Assembly: GCA_023145125.1 (NCBI GenBank)
Contig: JAGLEK010000274.1
Span: 1 to 6,063, forward strand
DNA from: Bacteroidales bacterium
GTDB taxonomy: Bacteria; Bacteroidota; Bacteroidia; Bacteroidales; B18-G4
DNA length: 6,063 nucleotides
Direction: 5' to 3'
Below, in pieces: positions 1 to 5,808 of the stretch (positions within the stretch are counted from its first letter, which is position 1; the number at the start of each line of letters is the position of its first letter). The notes beneath the pieces are model-generated. The model was given only the letters and a program-made list of their open reading frames with translations. It was not told the origin of the DNA and did no database searches. The translations under genes and the position numbers were made by a program.

Positions 1-299
1 AAGAAATCATCATACAAACCCGTAAGGGCCCCCTGGTATGTATTGGCAAGCCTCTCTCTCTTACTCATGGGTTTTCCCCTGAGAGTACAAAAGCCTTCGC
101 CAACGATGGCCGGTACTCCGAAACCATAATAGCTTCTTATCTTCCTGAAATCTTCTTCGTCAAGGCTTCCGTCATTGTTTTCAATAGCATTTGTAATCTC
201 CGGCTCGATCACAGCCTTAAGAAAACGCTTCTGGCGCTTTACATCCCGGAAAAGGGAATGGTATGTTGGAAGTAGGATGTTAAGATTTTTGAAGATCAT
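1..299 (-). CDS. Partial N-terminus of a putative class 1 isoprenoid biosynthesis enzyme
   Basis: This is the first 99 codons of a gene that runs off the left edge of the window. It starts at the ATG complementary to 297-299 and stays open to base 1. The residues read as a plausible soluble, mostly helical protein: a basic stretch near residues 20-28, an acidic stretch near 45-51 (SLDEED), then GVPAIVGEGF at 61-70 and TYQGALTGLYDDF at 87-99. The last residues, Asp97-Asp98-Phe99, followed by a codon starting TT (Phe or Leu), look like the opening of the first aspartate-rich motif (DDxxD) that binds Mg-diphosphate in trans-isoprenyl synthase-fold enzymes. From memory, Bacteroidetes proteins annotated as class 1 isoprenoid biosynthesis enzyme have this N-terminal layout, but the rest of the motif and the second Asp-rich motif are outside the window. 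The reading frame is well supported; the function is tentative. It is divergent from tatC and has the heptamer repeat 17 bases upstream of its start. Confidence 0.6.
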   Translation of the reverse strand, partial: MIFKNLNILLPTYHSLFRDVKRQKRFLKAVIEPEITNAIENNDGSLDEEDFRKIRSYYGFGVPAIVGEGFCTLRGKPMSKRERLANTYQGALTGLYDDF

Positions 300-316
300 G
301 AATTGGTTGCTTGTTT

Positions 317-415
<99 letters not shown>

Positions 416-432
416 CTCCCAATTTTCTACTA

Positions 433-440
433 CAAACATA
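433..440 (-). promoter_or_regulatory. Candidate Bacteroidetes -7 box for the leftmost minus-strand gene
   Basis: On the minus strand these bases read TATGTTTG, an exact match to the Bacteroidetes -7 consensus TAnnTTTG. No convincing -33 TTG is found at the usual distance upstream, so support is weak. If it is used, transcription would start near 426 and the whole heptamer array would sit in the 5' leader of the mRNA. Confidence 0.25.
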
Positions 441-459
441 ATTAATTTGAAGGATTTAT

Positions 460-467
460 TACTTTTG
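460..467 (+). promoter_or_regulatory. Candidate Bacteroidetes -7 box for tatC
   Basis: The bases TACTTTTG match TAnnTTTG exactly and lie 24 bases before the tatC ATG, which would give a short leader of roughly 18 bases. A -33 element is not evident at the expected spacing, and the region is AT-rich, so a chance match is possible. Confidence 0.25.
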
Positions 468-491
468 GAAAAAAATTGATGGCCCAATACC

Positions 492-1343
492 ATGTCAGAG
501 TTTAATACCACAAAGAATAATCCTCCCAACCCTCCTCCAAAGGAAAGGGAAATGTCGTTCTGGGAACACCTCGAAGAATTGCGCTGGCACCTCGTCAGGT
601 CAATCGTTGCTGTTGTGATCCTGGCCATTGTGGCTTTTATCTTCAAAGATTTCATATTCGATAAGGTCATTCTGGCTCCCATCAGGCAGGATTTCTATAC
701 TACCCGCCTGTTGTGCGAATTCGCTGATATCGTAAACATACAAGCTCTCTGCCTGGATAATTCAAAGCTTGAGATCATCAACATCAGGATGTCAGGACAA
801 TTCCTTACTCACATGTATATTTCTGTGATGGCCGGTGTTATCCTTGGTTTTCCGTATATCCTACATGAAATCTGGAGCTTTATTAAACCTGCCCTGAAGC
901 AGAATGAAAAGAAATATTCGGGGGGAACCGTTTTCGTATGCTCTGTACTGTTTCTTACAGGTGTATTATTCAGTTATTTTTTGATCGTGCCCCTGACAAT
1001 TAATTTCCTGGGAACCTACCAGGTCAGTGAAGCAGTAGCCAATAATGTTTCTTTGGGTTCGTATATAAGTACGGTGGTATCTGTCTCCCTCTCGGTCGGG
1101 ATCGTCTTTGAGCTTCCGGTTTTTGTATTTTTCTTCACAAAACTGGGTATCCTCACTCCGGCTTATCTGAAGAAAAACCGCAAATACACTCTGGTAATTC
1201 TATTGATCATCTCAGCGATTATCACCCCTCCTGATATATTCAGCCAGGTAATGGTTGTTATCCCGCTATGGGGCTTGTACGAATTAAGTATTTTGATATC
1301 CAGCAGGGTGTACAAAAAGCAGCAAAGTGAGCTGGCAGGATAA
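492..1343 (+). CDS. tatC: Sec-independent protein translocase subunit TatC
   Basis: TatC is the polytopic core receptor of the twin-arginine translocase in the cytoplasmic membrane; it recognises RR-signal peptides and, with TatA-type subunits, exports folded, often cofactor-loaded, proteins. The 283-residue product has the family pattern: the N-terminal HLEELRWHL motif (26-34, with Glu29 and Arg31 in the signal-binding region), six hydrophobic segments (about 36-53, 107-127, 145-170, 193-214, 231-246, 249-270), the FPYILHEIWSFIKPAL region (120-135), the conserved membrane Glu207 in VGIVFELP (202-209; equivalent to E. coli Glu170), and the C-terminal TPPDIFSQ (245-252) and LYEL motifs. ATG 492 is the first start after an in-frame stop at 477-479; Met21 (ATG 552) is an alternative, because residues 1-20 are a Pro/Asn-rich extension before the conserved domain. 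No tatA or tatB is in the window. The molybdoenzyme encoded at the right edge is a likely Tat client, though its signal peptide is not visible. Confidence 0.97.
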   Translation: MSEFNTTKNNPPNPPPKEREMSFWEHLEELRWHLVRSIVAVVILAIVAFIFKDFIFDKVILAPIRQDFYTTRLLCEFADIVNIQALCLDNSKLEIINIRMSGQFLTHMYISVMAGVILGFPYILHEIWSFIKPALKQNEKKYSGGTVFVCSVLFLTGVLFSYFLIVPLTINFLGTYQVSEAVANNVSLGSYISTVVSVSLSVGIVFELPVFVFFFTKLGILTPAYLKKNRKYTLVILLIISAIITPPDIFSQVMVVIPLWGLYELSILISSRVYKKQQSELAG

Positions 1344-1403
1344 TTCAGGCCAGGAAGGTTCAGGAAAACTTCTGTCCGGGCTTGATACAATAAACCGTTA
1401 AAT

Positions 1404-1643
1404 TTATTCCTCTTTATCTTCAGTATCCTTGGGAATCTTAACCTTACAACAGTTGTTGTACATGCAAACGGCAAATAAGGCAAATGCAATTACCAGGATG
1501 ATGATCACGAGATTGTGATAGAGGGCTACTGTAATATTGGCACAGCAACCGAGGTAGCCTGCTATAACAATGAAAATGTAACCCAGGAACCCAAAAGCAC
1601 CAAAAAGCAGGGCGAAATTCGCTAATATATGTTTTCTCCTCAT
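1404..1643 (-). CDS. Small two-helix membrane protein, unknown function
   Basis: I do not recognise a characterised family. The 79-residue product has a basic N-terminus (MRRKH), two hydrophobic helices (about 7-29 and 42-61), and a strongly charged tail (KIPKDTEDKEE), so both ends are predicted in the cytoplasm with a short extracytoplasmic loop. Five cysteines cluster near the membrane edges: a Cys-Cys pair at 33-34 after the first helix, Cys60 at the end of the second helix, and a second Cys-Cys pair at 65-66. The paired cysteines at opposite membrane faces are unusual for so small a protein. It is convergent with tatC, has its own possible -7 box 25 bases upstream, and is separated by 149 bases from the sulfur operon, so it may be an independent gene. 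An overlapping 75-residue frame on the same strand lacks a membrane-protein pattern and is treated as a shadow. Reality of the gene is likely but not certain. Confidence 0.6.
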   Translation of the reverse strand: MRRKHILANFALLFGAFGFLGYIFIVIAGYLGCCANITVALYHNLVIIILVIAFALFAVCMYNNCCKVKIPKDTEDKEE

Positions 1644-1668
1644 CAGGAATGAAATTTAAATGATGTAA

Positions 1669-1676
1669 CAAATTTA
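1669..1676 (-). promoter_or_regulatory. Candidate -7 box for the small membrane protein gene
   Basis: On the minus strand these bases read TAAATTTG, an exact TAnnTTTG match, ending 25 bases before the ATG at 1643. No clear -33 TTG was found upstream. The AT-rich setting makes a chance match possible. Confidence 0.25.
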
Positions 1677-1738
1677 CAATTAATCTACTACGGGTACGTA
1701 ACTTTATATTGATTTATAATAATGTTAATGGTGATATA

Positions 1739-1774
1739 GATCATATGTAAGGAGATATATTTGATAATATGATC
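1739..1774. repeat. AT-rich inverted repeat downstream of the sulfur operon
   Basis: GATCATAT (1739-1746) and ATATGATC (1767-1774) form a perfect 8-base dyad around a 20-base centre. A further partial copy, AATATGATT (1782-1790), repeats AATATGATC (1766-1774) in direct orientation 16 bases away. The dyad begins 18 bases past the stop codon of the last operon gene in the direction of transcription. It may be a 3'-end hairpin or a regulator site upstream of the small membrane protein gene. No T-tract follows it on the minus strand, so it is not a standard intrinsic terminator. Confidence 0.5.
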
Positions 1775-1792
1775 CCTTAACAATATGATTGT

Positions 1793-2437
1793 TTAGCATC
1801 CACCTTCCACAACACTCTCCTTTTTCTTTCGTACAGGCATCACCACCTGTGGCTGGTCTGCGGCCTCTGTTTCTTCATTTGTGACATTGCCCAGTTCTTC
1901 CATGATACCATAATAATCACATGCCGGTTCTTCTACCAGGTATTCCGGCACTTCAGGCATATCATAGAAATCCAGCGGTCCGGTTGAAAAATAATGGTAT
2001 CCGCCGAGGAGTACTTTAAAGTTATCAAATCCCATCTGCTTCAGGATCATCCACGGACCATTTGCTTCCAGCTGGGTCTGGCCATACAATATCACTGCAA
2101 TGGAATCTGAAGCATAGCGTTTAAATTCTTTCAGGTTTTCCTTGTCGAGGAGGCTGTTGGTGGGTATGTTCACCGCACCTCTGATATGTCCCTTAATGAA
2201 TTCATACGGGCTTCTAAGGTCGATGATGGCATAGCCGGGCTCTTCCATTTCGATAATACCCACCAGATCTTCCGGATACATCTCATCCTCATTCAGAATG
2301 AGGTGTACCAGTGTCTCATCAGTTGTGCGCTGATATTTAAGGTCAGGCTTGTTAATTGTGAGTAGTCCTATTACAATTACCAATATGAAAATAACTACGA
2401 AAGCTACAAATGACCGGTTCGGGTGTTTAAATTCCAT
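1793..2437 (-). CDS. Membrane-anchored rhodanese-like protein A, no loop cysteine, GGC tail
   Basis: The 214-residue product has a basic N-terminus, one signal-anchor helix (about 10-27), a rhodanese-like domain (about 52-150) and a long polar linker. The domain is recognisable from IDLRSPYEFIKGHIRGAVNIP-type residues at 72-92 (Asp73, Arg75, Glu79, Gly83-His84, Gly87-Ala88) and from the GFDNFKVLLGG strand-turn at 136-146. Active rhodaneses carry the persulfide on a Cys after a hydrophobic strand; here that strand ends in VILYG, with Gly119 where Cys is expected, so classical sulfurtransferase chemistry at this site should be absent. The remaining cysteines are Cys173 in the linker and Cys214, the very last residue, in a basic-then-VVEGGC tail (202-214). 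The topology places the domain and tail outside the cytoplasm. It is the last gene of the sulfur operon, 22 bases after its paralogue. A sulfur-binding or carrier role is inferred, not shown. Confidence 0.88.
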   Translation of the reverse strand: MEFKHPNRSFVAFVVIFILVIVIGLLTINKPDLKYQRTTDETLVHLILNEDEMYPEDLVGIIEMEEPGYAIIDLRSPYEFIKGHIRGAVNIPTNSLLDKENLKEFKRYASDSIAVILYGQTQLEANGPWMILKQMGFDNFKVLLGGYHYFSTGPLDFYDMPEVPEYLVEEPACDYYGIMEELGNVTNEETEAADQPQVVMPVRKKKESVVEGGC

Positions 2438-2459
2438 AATTGTTAGCGTTTATTGAGGT

Positions 2460-3074
2460 TTAACAACCTCCTTCTACAACTTTTGTTTTGTTTTTTCTTT
2501 TTACTACAACAGTTTGACTTCCTGTTTCCTGTTCAACAGCGGCGGTTCCTCCCAGGAAATAAATGGATGCTCCCTTCCTGAACTGATAGAGGTCGATCTC
2601 TTCATCTGCAGATGTTTCAGCAGGAGGAGAGGGTTGGATGATGGTCTCAAACCAACAGTTCAATCCTCCTTTCATTATATGGATATTGTTATGATTTTCT
2701 CGTTTTAACAATATCCATGCCTGGTCGGCCAGGATGTCGCTGTTTGAAAAGAGCACTATCTTGCTCCGATCGTAGGAGAGTGAGTCAACCCAGTTGTACA
2801 TCAGGATCTCTTCCAGTGGTATGCTGTGTGCTCCCGGCAGCGAATAGTCCAGGAAATCATACATGTCACGTACATCCACCAGGAGTAATGTGGGATCCTG
2901 GTCAATGATCATCTCTGCCACCTTATCGGTGGAAATAAAGCGTGACGGGTTTCTCAGGTCGCTGAGCAATTCCCTGGGCGAGGCTTCGTCGTAGTGCTCA
3001 CGATCAGGCAAGATTACCAGGCCTATGCCAAGCAACAATAGAAAAACAGCCAGGATGTAATATGCTTTGTTCAT
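2460..3074 (-). CDS. Membrane-anchored rhodanese-like protein B, no loop cysteine, GGC tail
   Basis: This 204-residue protein is a diverged tandem paralogue of the following gene. It has an N-terminal anchor helix (about 5-22), then a rhodanese-like domain (about 46-145) seen in LLLVDVRDMYDF (63-74), the LPGAHSIP turn (79-86) and AWILLKRENHNNIHIMKGG (119-137). The loop strand reads KIVLFSNSD (105-113): Ser110 stands where the catalytic Cys of active rhodaneses would be. Cysteines present are Cys140, just after the GG turn, and Cys204 at the C-terminus. The last 14 residues (VKRKNKTKVVEGGC, 191-204) match the tail of the neighbouring protein in pattern and end identically in VVEGGC. The domain and tail should face the periplasm. 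The gene starts 11 bases after the upstream YeeE/YedE stop, so translation is probably coupled within one mRNA. The substrate is unknown. Confidence 0.87.
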   Translation of the reverse strand: MNKAYYILAVFLLLLGIGLVILPDREHYDEASPRELLSDLRNPSRFISTDKVAEMIIDQDPTLLLVDVRDMYDFLDYSLPGAHSIPLEEILMYNWVDSLSYDRSKIVLFSNSDILADQAWILLKRENHNNIHIMKGGLNCWFETIIQPSPPAETSADEEIDLYQFRKGASIYFLGGTAAVEQETGSQTVVVKRKNKTKVVEGGC

Positions 3075-3085
3075 GGTATGTATGA

Positions 3086-3679
3086 TTAATATTCTACTTT
3101 TTTAACTTTATTTTCTACGATACGGGTGATAAAAAATGTCAGAAGTGCAATAATGATCAGTAAGAGTGCAAAAGTACCTGTGGAGAGGCCCAATACTTCG
3201 TTAACCTTAACAGCACCCAGGCTATGGCTCTCATATATGCCTTGTATGAGGGGAAATGCTTCCGAAAAGATAAGGATCCCAACAAACATGCCTCCCGTGA
3301 AGACCATCGCATCGATCTTGCCGATGGCAACGCCGCACATGCTCGTGCCGGGACAATATCCACCGGCAATAAATCCCAGGCCCATGACGAGTCCGCCAAC
3401 TATAGCGGCGATCAGAAATGTTGGATTCACATATATCATGGACAGGTCGATCCATCCCATATAGCCGAAATACAGCAATCCCACCATGGCAGTGATCGCT
3501 GCGGTAAAGAACACACGTAAGACGGTAAAATCATAGCCGTAGAAAATACCTGCGAGCTTCCTGGAAGATGAGAATCCTGCTGATTCAAGTACATATCCAA
3601 AGGCCATTCCGATCAATAGGGCGATCACAAGGTCCCAGCCTTGTCCGATTATGCCCATGGGTATTAATGGTCCAGTCAT
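3086..3679 (-). CDS. YeeE/YedE family half-transporter with GGYCPGTS motif
   Basis: The 197-residue product belongs to the YeeE/YedE (Sulf_transp, formerly DUF395) family, whose full-length members import thiosulfate through relay cysteines and whose two-gene versions (PmpA/PmpB type) move sulfur-containing ions. About five to six hydrophobic segments are visible (near 15-32, 54-73, 87-105, 122-140, 165-186). Family signatures are GFSSSRKLAGIFYGYDFTVL (35-54), and GGYCPGTSMCG (106-116) with the key Cys109 plus Cys115, followed by KIDAMVFTGG (121-130). At under 200 residues it is about half of a fused YeeE (around 350), and it pairs with the gene just upstream, which carries the complementary cysteine motif. 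The gap to that gene is 21 bases. The likely cargo is thiosulfate or a related sulfur ion, or sulfide/persulfide equivalents linked to the reductase; the exact ion and direction cannot be read from the sequence. Confidence 0.93.
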   Translation of the reverse strand: MTGPLIPMGIIGQGWDLVIALLIGMAFGYVLESAGFSSSRKLAGIFYGYDFTVLRVFFTAAITAMVGLLYFGYMGWIDLSMIYVNPTFLIAAIVGGLVMGLGFIAGGYCPGTSMCGVAIGKIDAMVFTGGMFVGILIFSEAFPLIQGIYESHSLGAVKVNEVLGLSTGTFALLLIIIALLTFFITRIVENKVKKVEY

Positions 3680-3700
3680 ATCTTTAATTCTATTAGTTGT

Positions 3701-4234
3701 TTATATCCAAAATTTTCTAAAAAAGTATGCAAAAAGGTAACCGCCGCCAAAGATGGTCAGTAAGGCTATAAATCCGGCCAGCGCCATTGATGCCATCCCA
3801 CTGAGGGCGGTACCGCTGGTGCATCCCCTTCCAAGCTGAGATCCGATCCCGAATAACAGGCCTCCGATACCGGCCATGATCAGGCGTGTCCTGGAGGTGA
3901 TCTTTGGAGAATGCTCCACCTTTAACTTTAACCTGCCGGCAAGTGCTCCTGAAAGAAAGGCGCCGGCAAGAACCCCGATCACCTGAAATACAAGCCAGTT
4001 GTTCATTGGATGGCTGTCGTCGCTGATGAACTTGCTGTAATAATCTGAGCCTGCTGCATGGCTTTCTGAGACCGTCGCCACCGTCGCCACTACGGTAGAT
4101 TTAATAGCCCCGCTGGCGCCAAGCCCGCGGCCGGTGATATAAAAGGTCGCAAGAAGCACCATGCCAAGCAGGAATCCACTCAAGTATGGATTTGTATATC
4201 TTTTACTTCTGTCAATAATATTTGAATTGGTCAT
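3701..4234 (-). CDS. YeeE/YedE family half-transporter with GRGCTSG motif
   Basis: This is the partner half of the YeeE/YedE pair. From the ATG at 4234 it gives 177 residues; the frame is open further upstream (to 4354), but that extension would overlap the NrfD gene by 92 bases and reads as non-conserved sequence, so the internal start, 28 bases after the NrfD stop, is preferred. Features are a first helix with LSGFLLGMVL and GRGLGASGA (35-43), a loop with PMNNWLVFQ (76-84), a second helix (about 83-101), SRTRLIMAGIGGLLFGIGSQ (114-133), and the signature GRGCTSGTALSG (135-146) containing Cys138. Many family members have His after GCTSG; here it is Thr141. The two halves together supply both cysteine motifs found in a single-chain YeeE, so they probably form a heteromeric channel for a sulfur oxyanion in the inner membrane. 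The ion and direction of transport are inferred from the family and the operon. Confidence 0.92.
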   Translation of the reverse strand: MTNSNIIDRSKRYTNPYLSGFLLGMVLLATFYITGRGLGASGAIKSTVVATVATVSESHAAGSDYYSKFISDDSHPMNNWLVFQVIGVLAGAFLSGALAGRLKLKVEHSPKITSRTRLIMAGIGGLLFGIGSQLGRGCTSGTALSGMASMALAGFIALLTIFGGGYLFAYFFRKFWI

Positions 4235-4262
4235 ATTATAAAAGTATATTGAATGAACAAAA

Positions 4263-5204
4263 TTAATACAGGTATCGTGTGAGCTGTCCGGCTTCAACCA
4301 TGATGACCCTGAAAGCCAGGCCGCCAAATAAGATGAGCAGGGCAGGAACTGCAACAGGGATCTTATACCCGCGCAGTTCCAGTATCTCCAGAATAGCAGG
4401 GAATATAAGGCCGAGTATCACTACAAACACCCAGAAAGAAACGGTAAATTCTCCGCCAAGGAACAGTTCGGCTGCTTCGATCTGCACGGCTGTACTGGCC
4501 ATGAAACCCATAAACAGGTGGGTGATAAAAAACATCTCAACGATGATCAATACCAGGTCTATCATGCTCATGATCTTTCTCTCCCTGTGGTCTTTCGACA
4601 TCCACATGATCACTGCTGCACCTGTCGACATTCCGGACACAAGGAAGAGCAGTCCCAGGAGGGATGTATTCCACAATGGCCTGGCATTAAATGCCGACAG
4701 CAGGATTCCTGTATATATTCCCAGTATCACTGCTAAAGCGAGCATGGCCCAGGCTAGGGCTTTCCTGTATTTGTCCACCAGGTCCATAATCTGATCCATG
4801 AACTTATACTTCCATTTCCAGTCGGGGATCGCCTCCTTGATATAGCTTGCCGCCCACAGCATCGACAGGGGAGTGATAAACATCAGGACCCAGGCGCCCC
4901 ACGACATAGGGGATTCGATCCTGACCGTGGTATATAACCGCCAGAAGAACATCTGGTGCTTGAGGTCAAAAAACAATGCCATCAGTCCGAGGACCAGGGC
5001 AACAGGTACAACGAATGTTGCCCATTTCACTGCCGTTGGCATTTCTTTTTCCCTTCCCATGATAGTGTATAAGGCAGCAAAGAACAAAATTCCTGCAGCC
5101 AGTCCTCCCAGAAAGAGATAAACCGGTATGTGCCAGTGCCAGATATGCAGGAAGGGGTCGATGCCCGGGTTCATCCTGCCACTAATGATCAATTCTTCTT
5201 TCAT
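4263..5204 (-). CDS. nrfD: NrfD/PsrC-type membrane quinone-interacting subunit
   Basis: The 313-residue integral membrane protein is the NrfD/PsrC subunit of a complex-iron-sulfur-molybdoenzyme; it exchanges electrons between the quinone pool and the ferredoxin subunit. Eight hydrophobic helices are visible (about 25-47, 62-81, 98-120, 150-170, 178-200, 212-237, 254-275, 282-303), the PsrC architecture. Family residues include WHWHIPVYLFLGGLAAG (22-38), FFDLKHQ (78-84), SPMSWGAW (98-105), YTGILLS (164-170), LWNTSLLGLLFLVSGMSTGA (177-196), and the C-terminal RVIMVEAGQ (299-307). PsrC of polysulfide reductase and NrfD of nitrite reductase are the named relatives; the neighbours favour the sulfur-compound type. 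It lies 21 bases after the ferredoxin gene and 28 before the YeeE/YedE pair. No Shine-Dalgarno is seen before its ATG, only an AT-rich stretch. Contains no heme-binding pattern that I can identify. Confidence 0.95.
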   Translation of the reverse strand: MKEELIISGRMNPGIDPFLHIWHWHIPVYLFLGGLAAGILFFAALYTIMGREKEMPTAVKWATFVVPVALVLGLMALFFDLKHQMFFWRLYTTVRIESPMSWGAWVLMFITPLSMLWAASYIKEAIPDWKWKYKFMDQIMDLVDKYRKALAWAMLALAVILGIYTGILLSAFNARPLWNTSLLGLLFLVSGMSTGAAVIMWMSKDHRERKIMSMIDLVLIIVEMFFITHLFMGFMASTAVQIEAAELFLGGEFTVSFWVFVVILGLIFPAILEILELRGYKIPVAVPALLILFGGLAFRVIMVEAGQLTRYLY

Positions 5205-5225
5205 ATAAATAGGGTTGTTGTATTA

Positions 5226-5759
5226 TTATAACATATAAAAAATCTGTGGTTTGGTTCCTGCTTCCGGAGCCAGTGCCTTGTATTTCCTGTTTCTCAGGGC
5301 TTTTGCTACATCACTGTTGGGATCGTCGAGGTCACCGAAATACATGCATTTCGTCGGACATACTGAAACACAGGCAGGTTGCTCTCCTTTTACCACCCTG
5401 TGGTTGCAGAATGTGCATTTATCTACATAGCCTTCGGGGTGGGAGTATCTTGCATCATAAGGGCATGATTCAATGCAGGCCCCGCATCCAATGCATTTAT
5501 TGGGAGTGACAAGCACCACGCCCCCTTCAACTATATGGCTTGCACCGGTCGGACAACACCTTACACAAGGTGCATTATCACAATGGTTGCAACGCTCTGT
5601 GCGGAGCTCTATCTCAACATTCGGATAGGAGCCATCCACTGTTTCAGTGATCCAGTCGCGGCAGTATCCGATAGGAACATTATTTTCGGTTTGGCAGGCA
5701 ACAACGCAGTCACTGCACCCTACGCATTTCCTGGTGTCTATTGCCATCGCATATCTCAT
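5226..5759 (-). CDS. 4Fe-4S ferredoxin electron-transfer subunit (PsrB/PhsB/DmsB type)
   Basis: The 177-residue protein is the iron-sulfur subunit that passes electrons between the membrane NrfD-type subunit and the molybdopterin catalytic subunit. Sixteen cysteines arranged for four [4Fe-4S] clusters are visible: CxxCxxCxxxC at 12-22, CxxCxxxxC with Cys69-Pro at 57-70, CxxCxxCxxxCP at 89-100, and Cys115, Cys118, Cys130 and Cys134-Pro, the long-spaced group typical of DmsB/PsrB/NrfC-like subunits. Length matches the family (about 180-200). There is no signal peptide, as expected for a subunit carried across the membrane with its Tat-exported partner. ATG 5759 is chosen because a strong AGGAGG lies 7 bases upstream; Met5 is an alternative. 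The gene follows the molybdenum subunit by 73 bases and precedes the NrfD gene by 21, giving the usual Mo - FeS - NrfD order of CISM operons. Confidence 0.96.
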   Translation of the reverse strand: MRYAMAIDTRKCVGCSDCVVACQTENNVPIGYCRDWITETVDGSYPNVEIELRTERCNHCDNAPCVRCCPTGASHIVEGGVVLVTPNKCIGCGACIESCPYDARYSHPEGYVDKCTFCNHRVVKGEQPACVSVCPTKCMYFGDLDDPNSDVAKALRNRKYKALAPEAGTKPQIFYML

Positions 5760-5766
5760 GATAATT

Positions 5767-5772
5767 CCTCCT
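5767..5772 (-). promoter_or_regulatory. Strong Shine-Dalgarno before the ferredoxin gene
   Basis: The minus strand reads TAAGGAGGAATTATC just before the ATG, giving a full AGGAGG with 7 bases of spacing. The other operon starts in this window (NrfD, both YeeE/YedE genes, both rhodaneses) have no such purine block, as is usual in Bacteroidetes. It supports the 5759 start. Confidence 0.75.
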
Positions 5773-5785
5773 TATTATATCTTGT

Positions 5786-5808
5786 ATTCAAAATTTTAAG
5801 TTTTGAAT
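5786..5808. repeat. AT-rich inverted repeat between Mo subunit and ferredoxin genes
   Basis: ATTCAAAA (5786-5793) and TTTTGAAT (5801-5808) are perfect 8-base inverted arms around a 7-base loop. In the operon mRNA it would form a weak hairpin (a single G-C pair) 13 bases before the ferredoxin Shine-Dalgarno. It may be an RNA processing or translation element, or a by-product of the heptamer tract that overlaps it. Confidence 0.55.

Noticed and set aside
1344..1403. Intrinsic terminator between the convergent tatC and small membrane protein genes
   Set aside because: Only a short bulged stem (GAAG-TT with AACTTC) is present near 1355-1375, and no T-tract follows on either strand.
1444..1671. 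Alternative 75-residue minus-strand frame
   Set aside because: It overlaps the two-helix membrane protein frame and has a low-complexity His/Arg/Cys composition typical of an out-of-frame reading.
1761..1774. FNR/CRP-type site starting with TTGAT
   Set aside because: The second half-site reads TGATC instead of ATCAA, so the dyad needed for FNR is missing.
3126..3520. Plus-strand frames antisense to the YeeE/YedE gene
   Set aside because: They are complementary shadows of a strongly conserved gene, with no recognisable domain of their own.
4235..4354. Longer start for the GRGCTSG YeeE/YedE gene
   Set aside because: It would overlap the end of the NrfD gene by 92 bases and adds a Ser/Cys-rich sequence with no family resemblance; the ATG at 4234 fits operon spacing.
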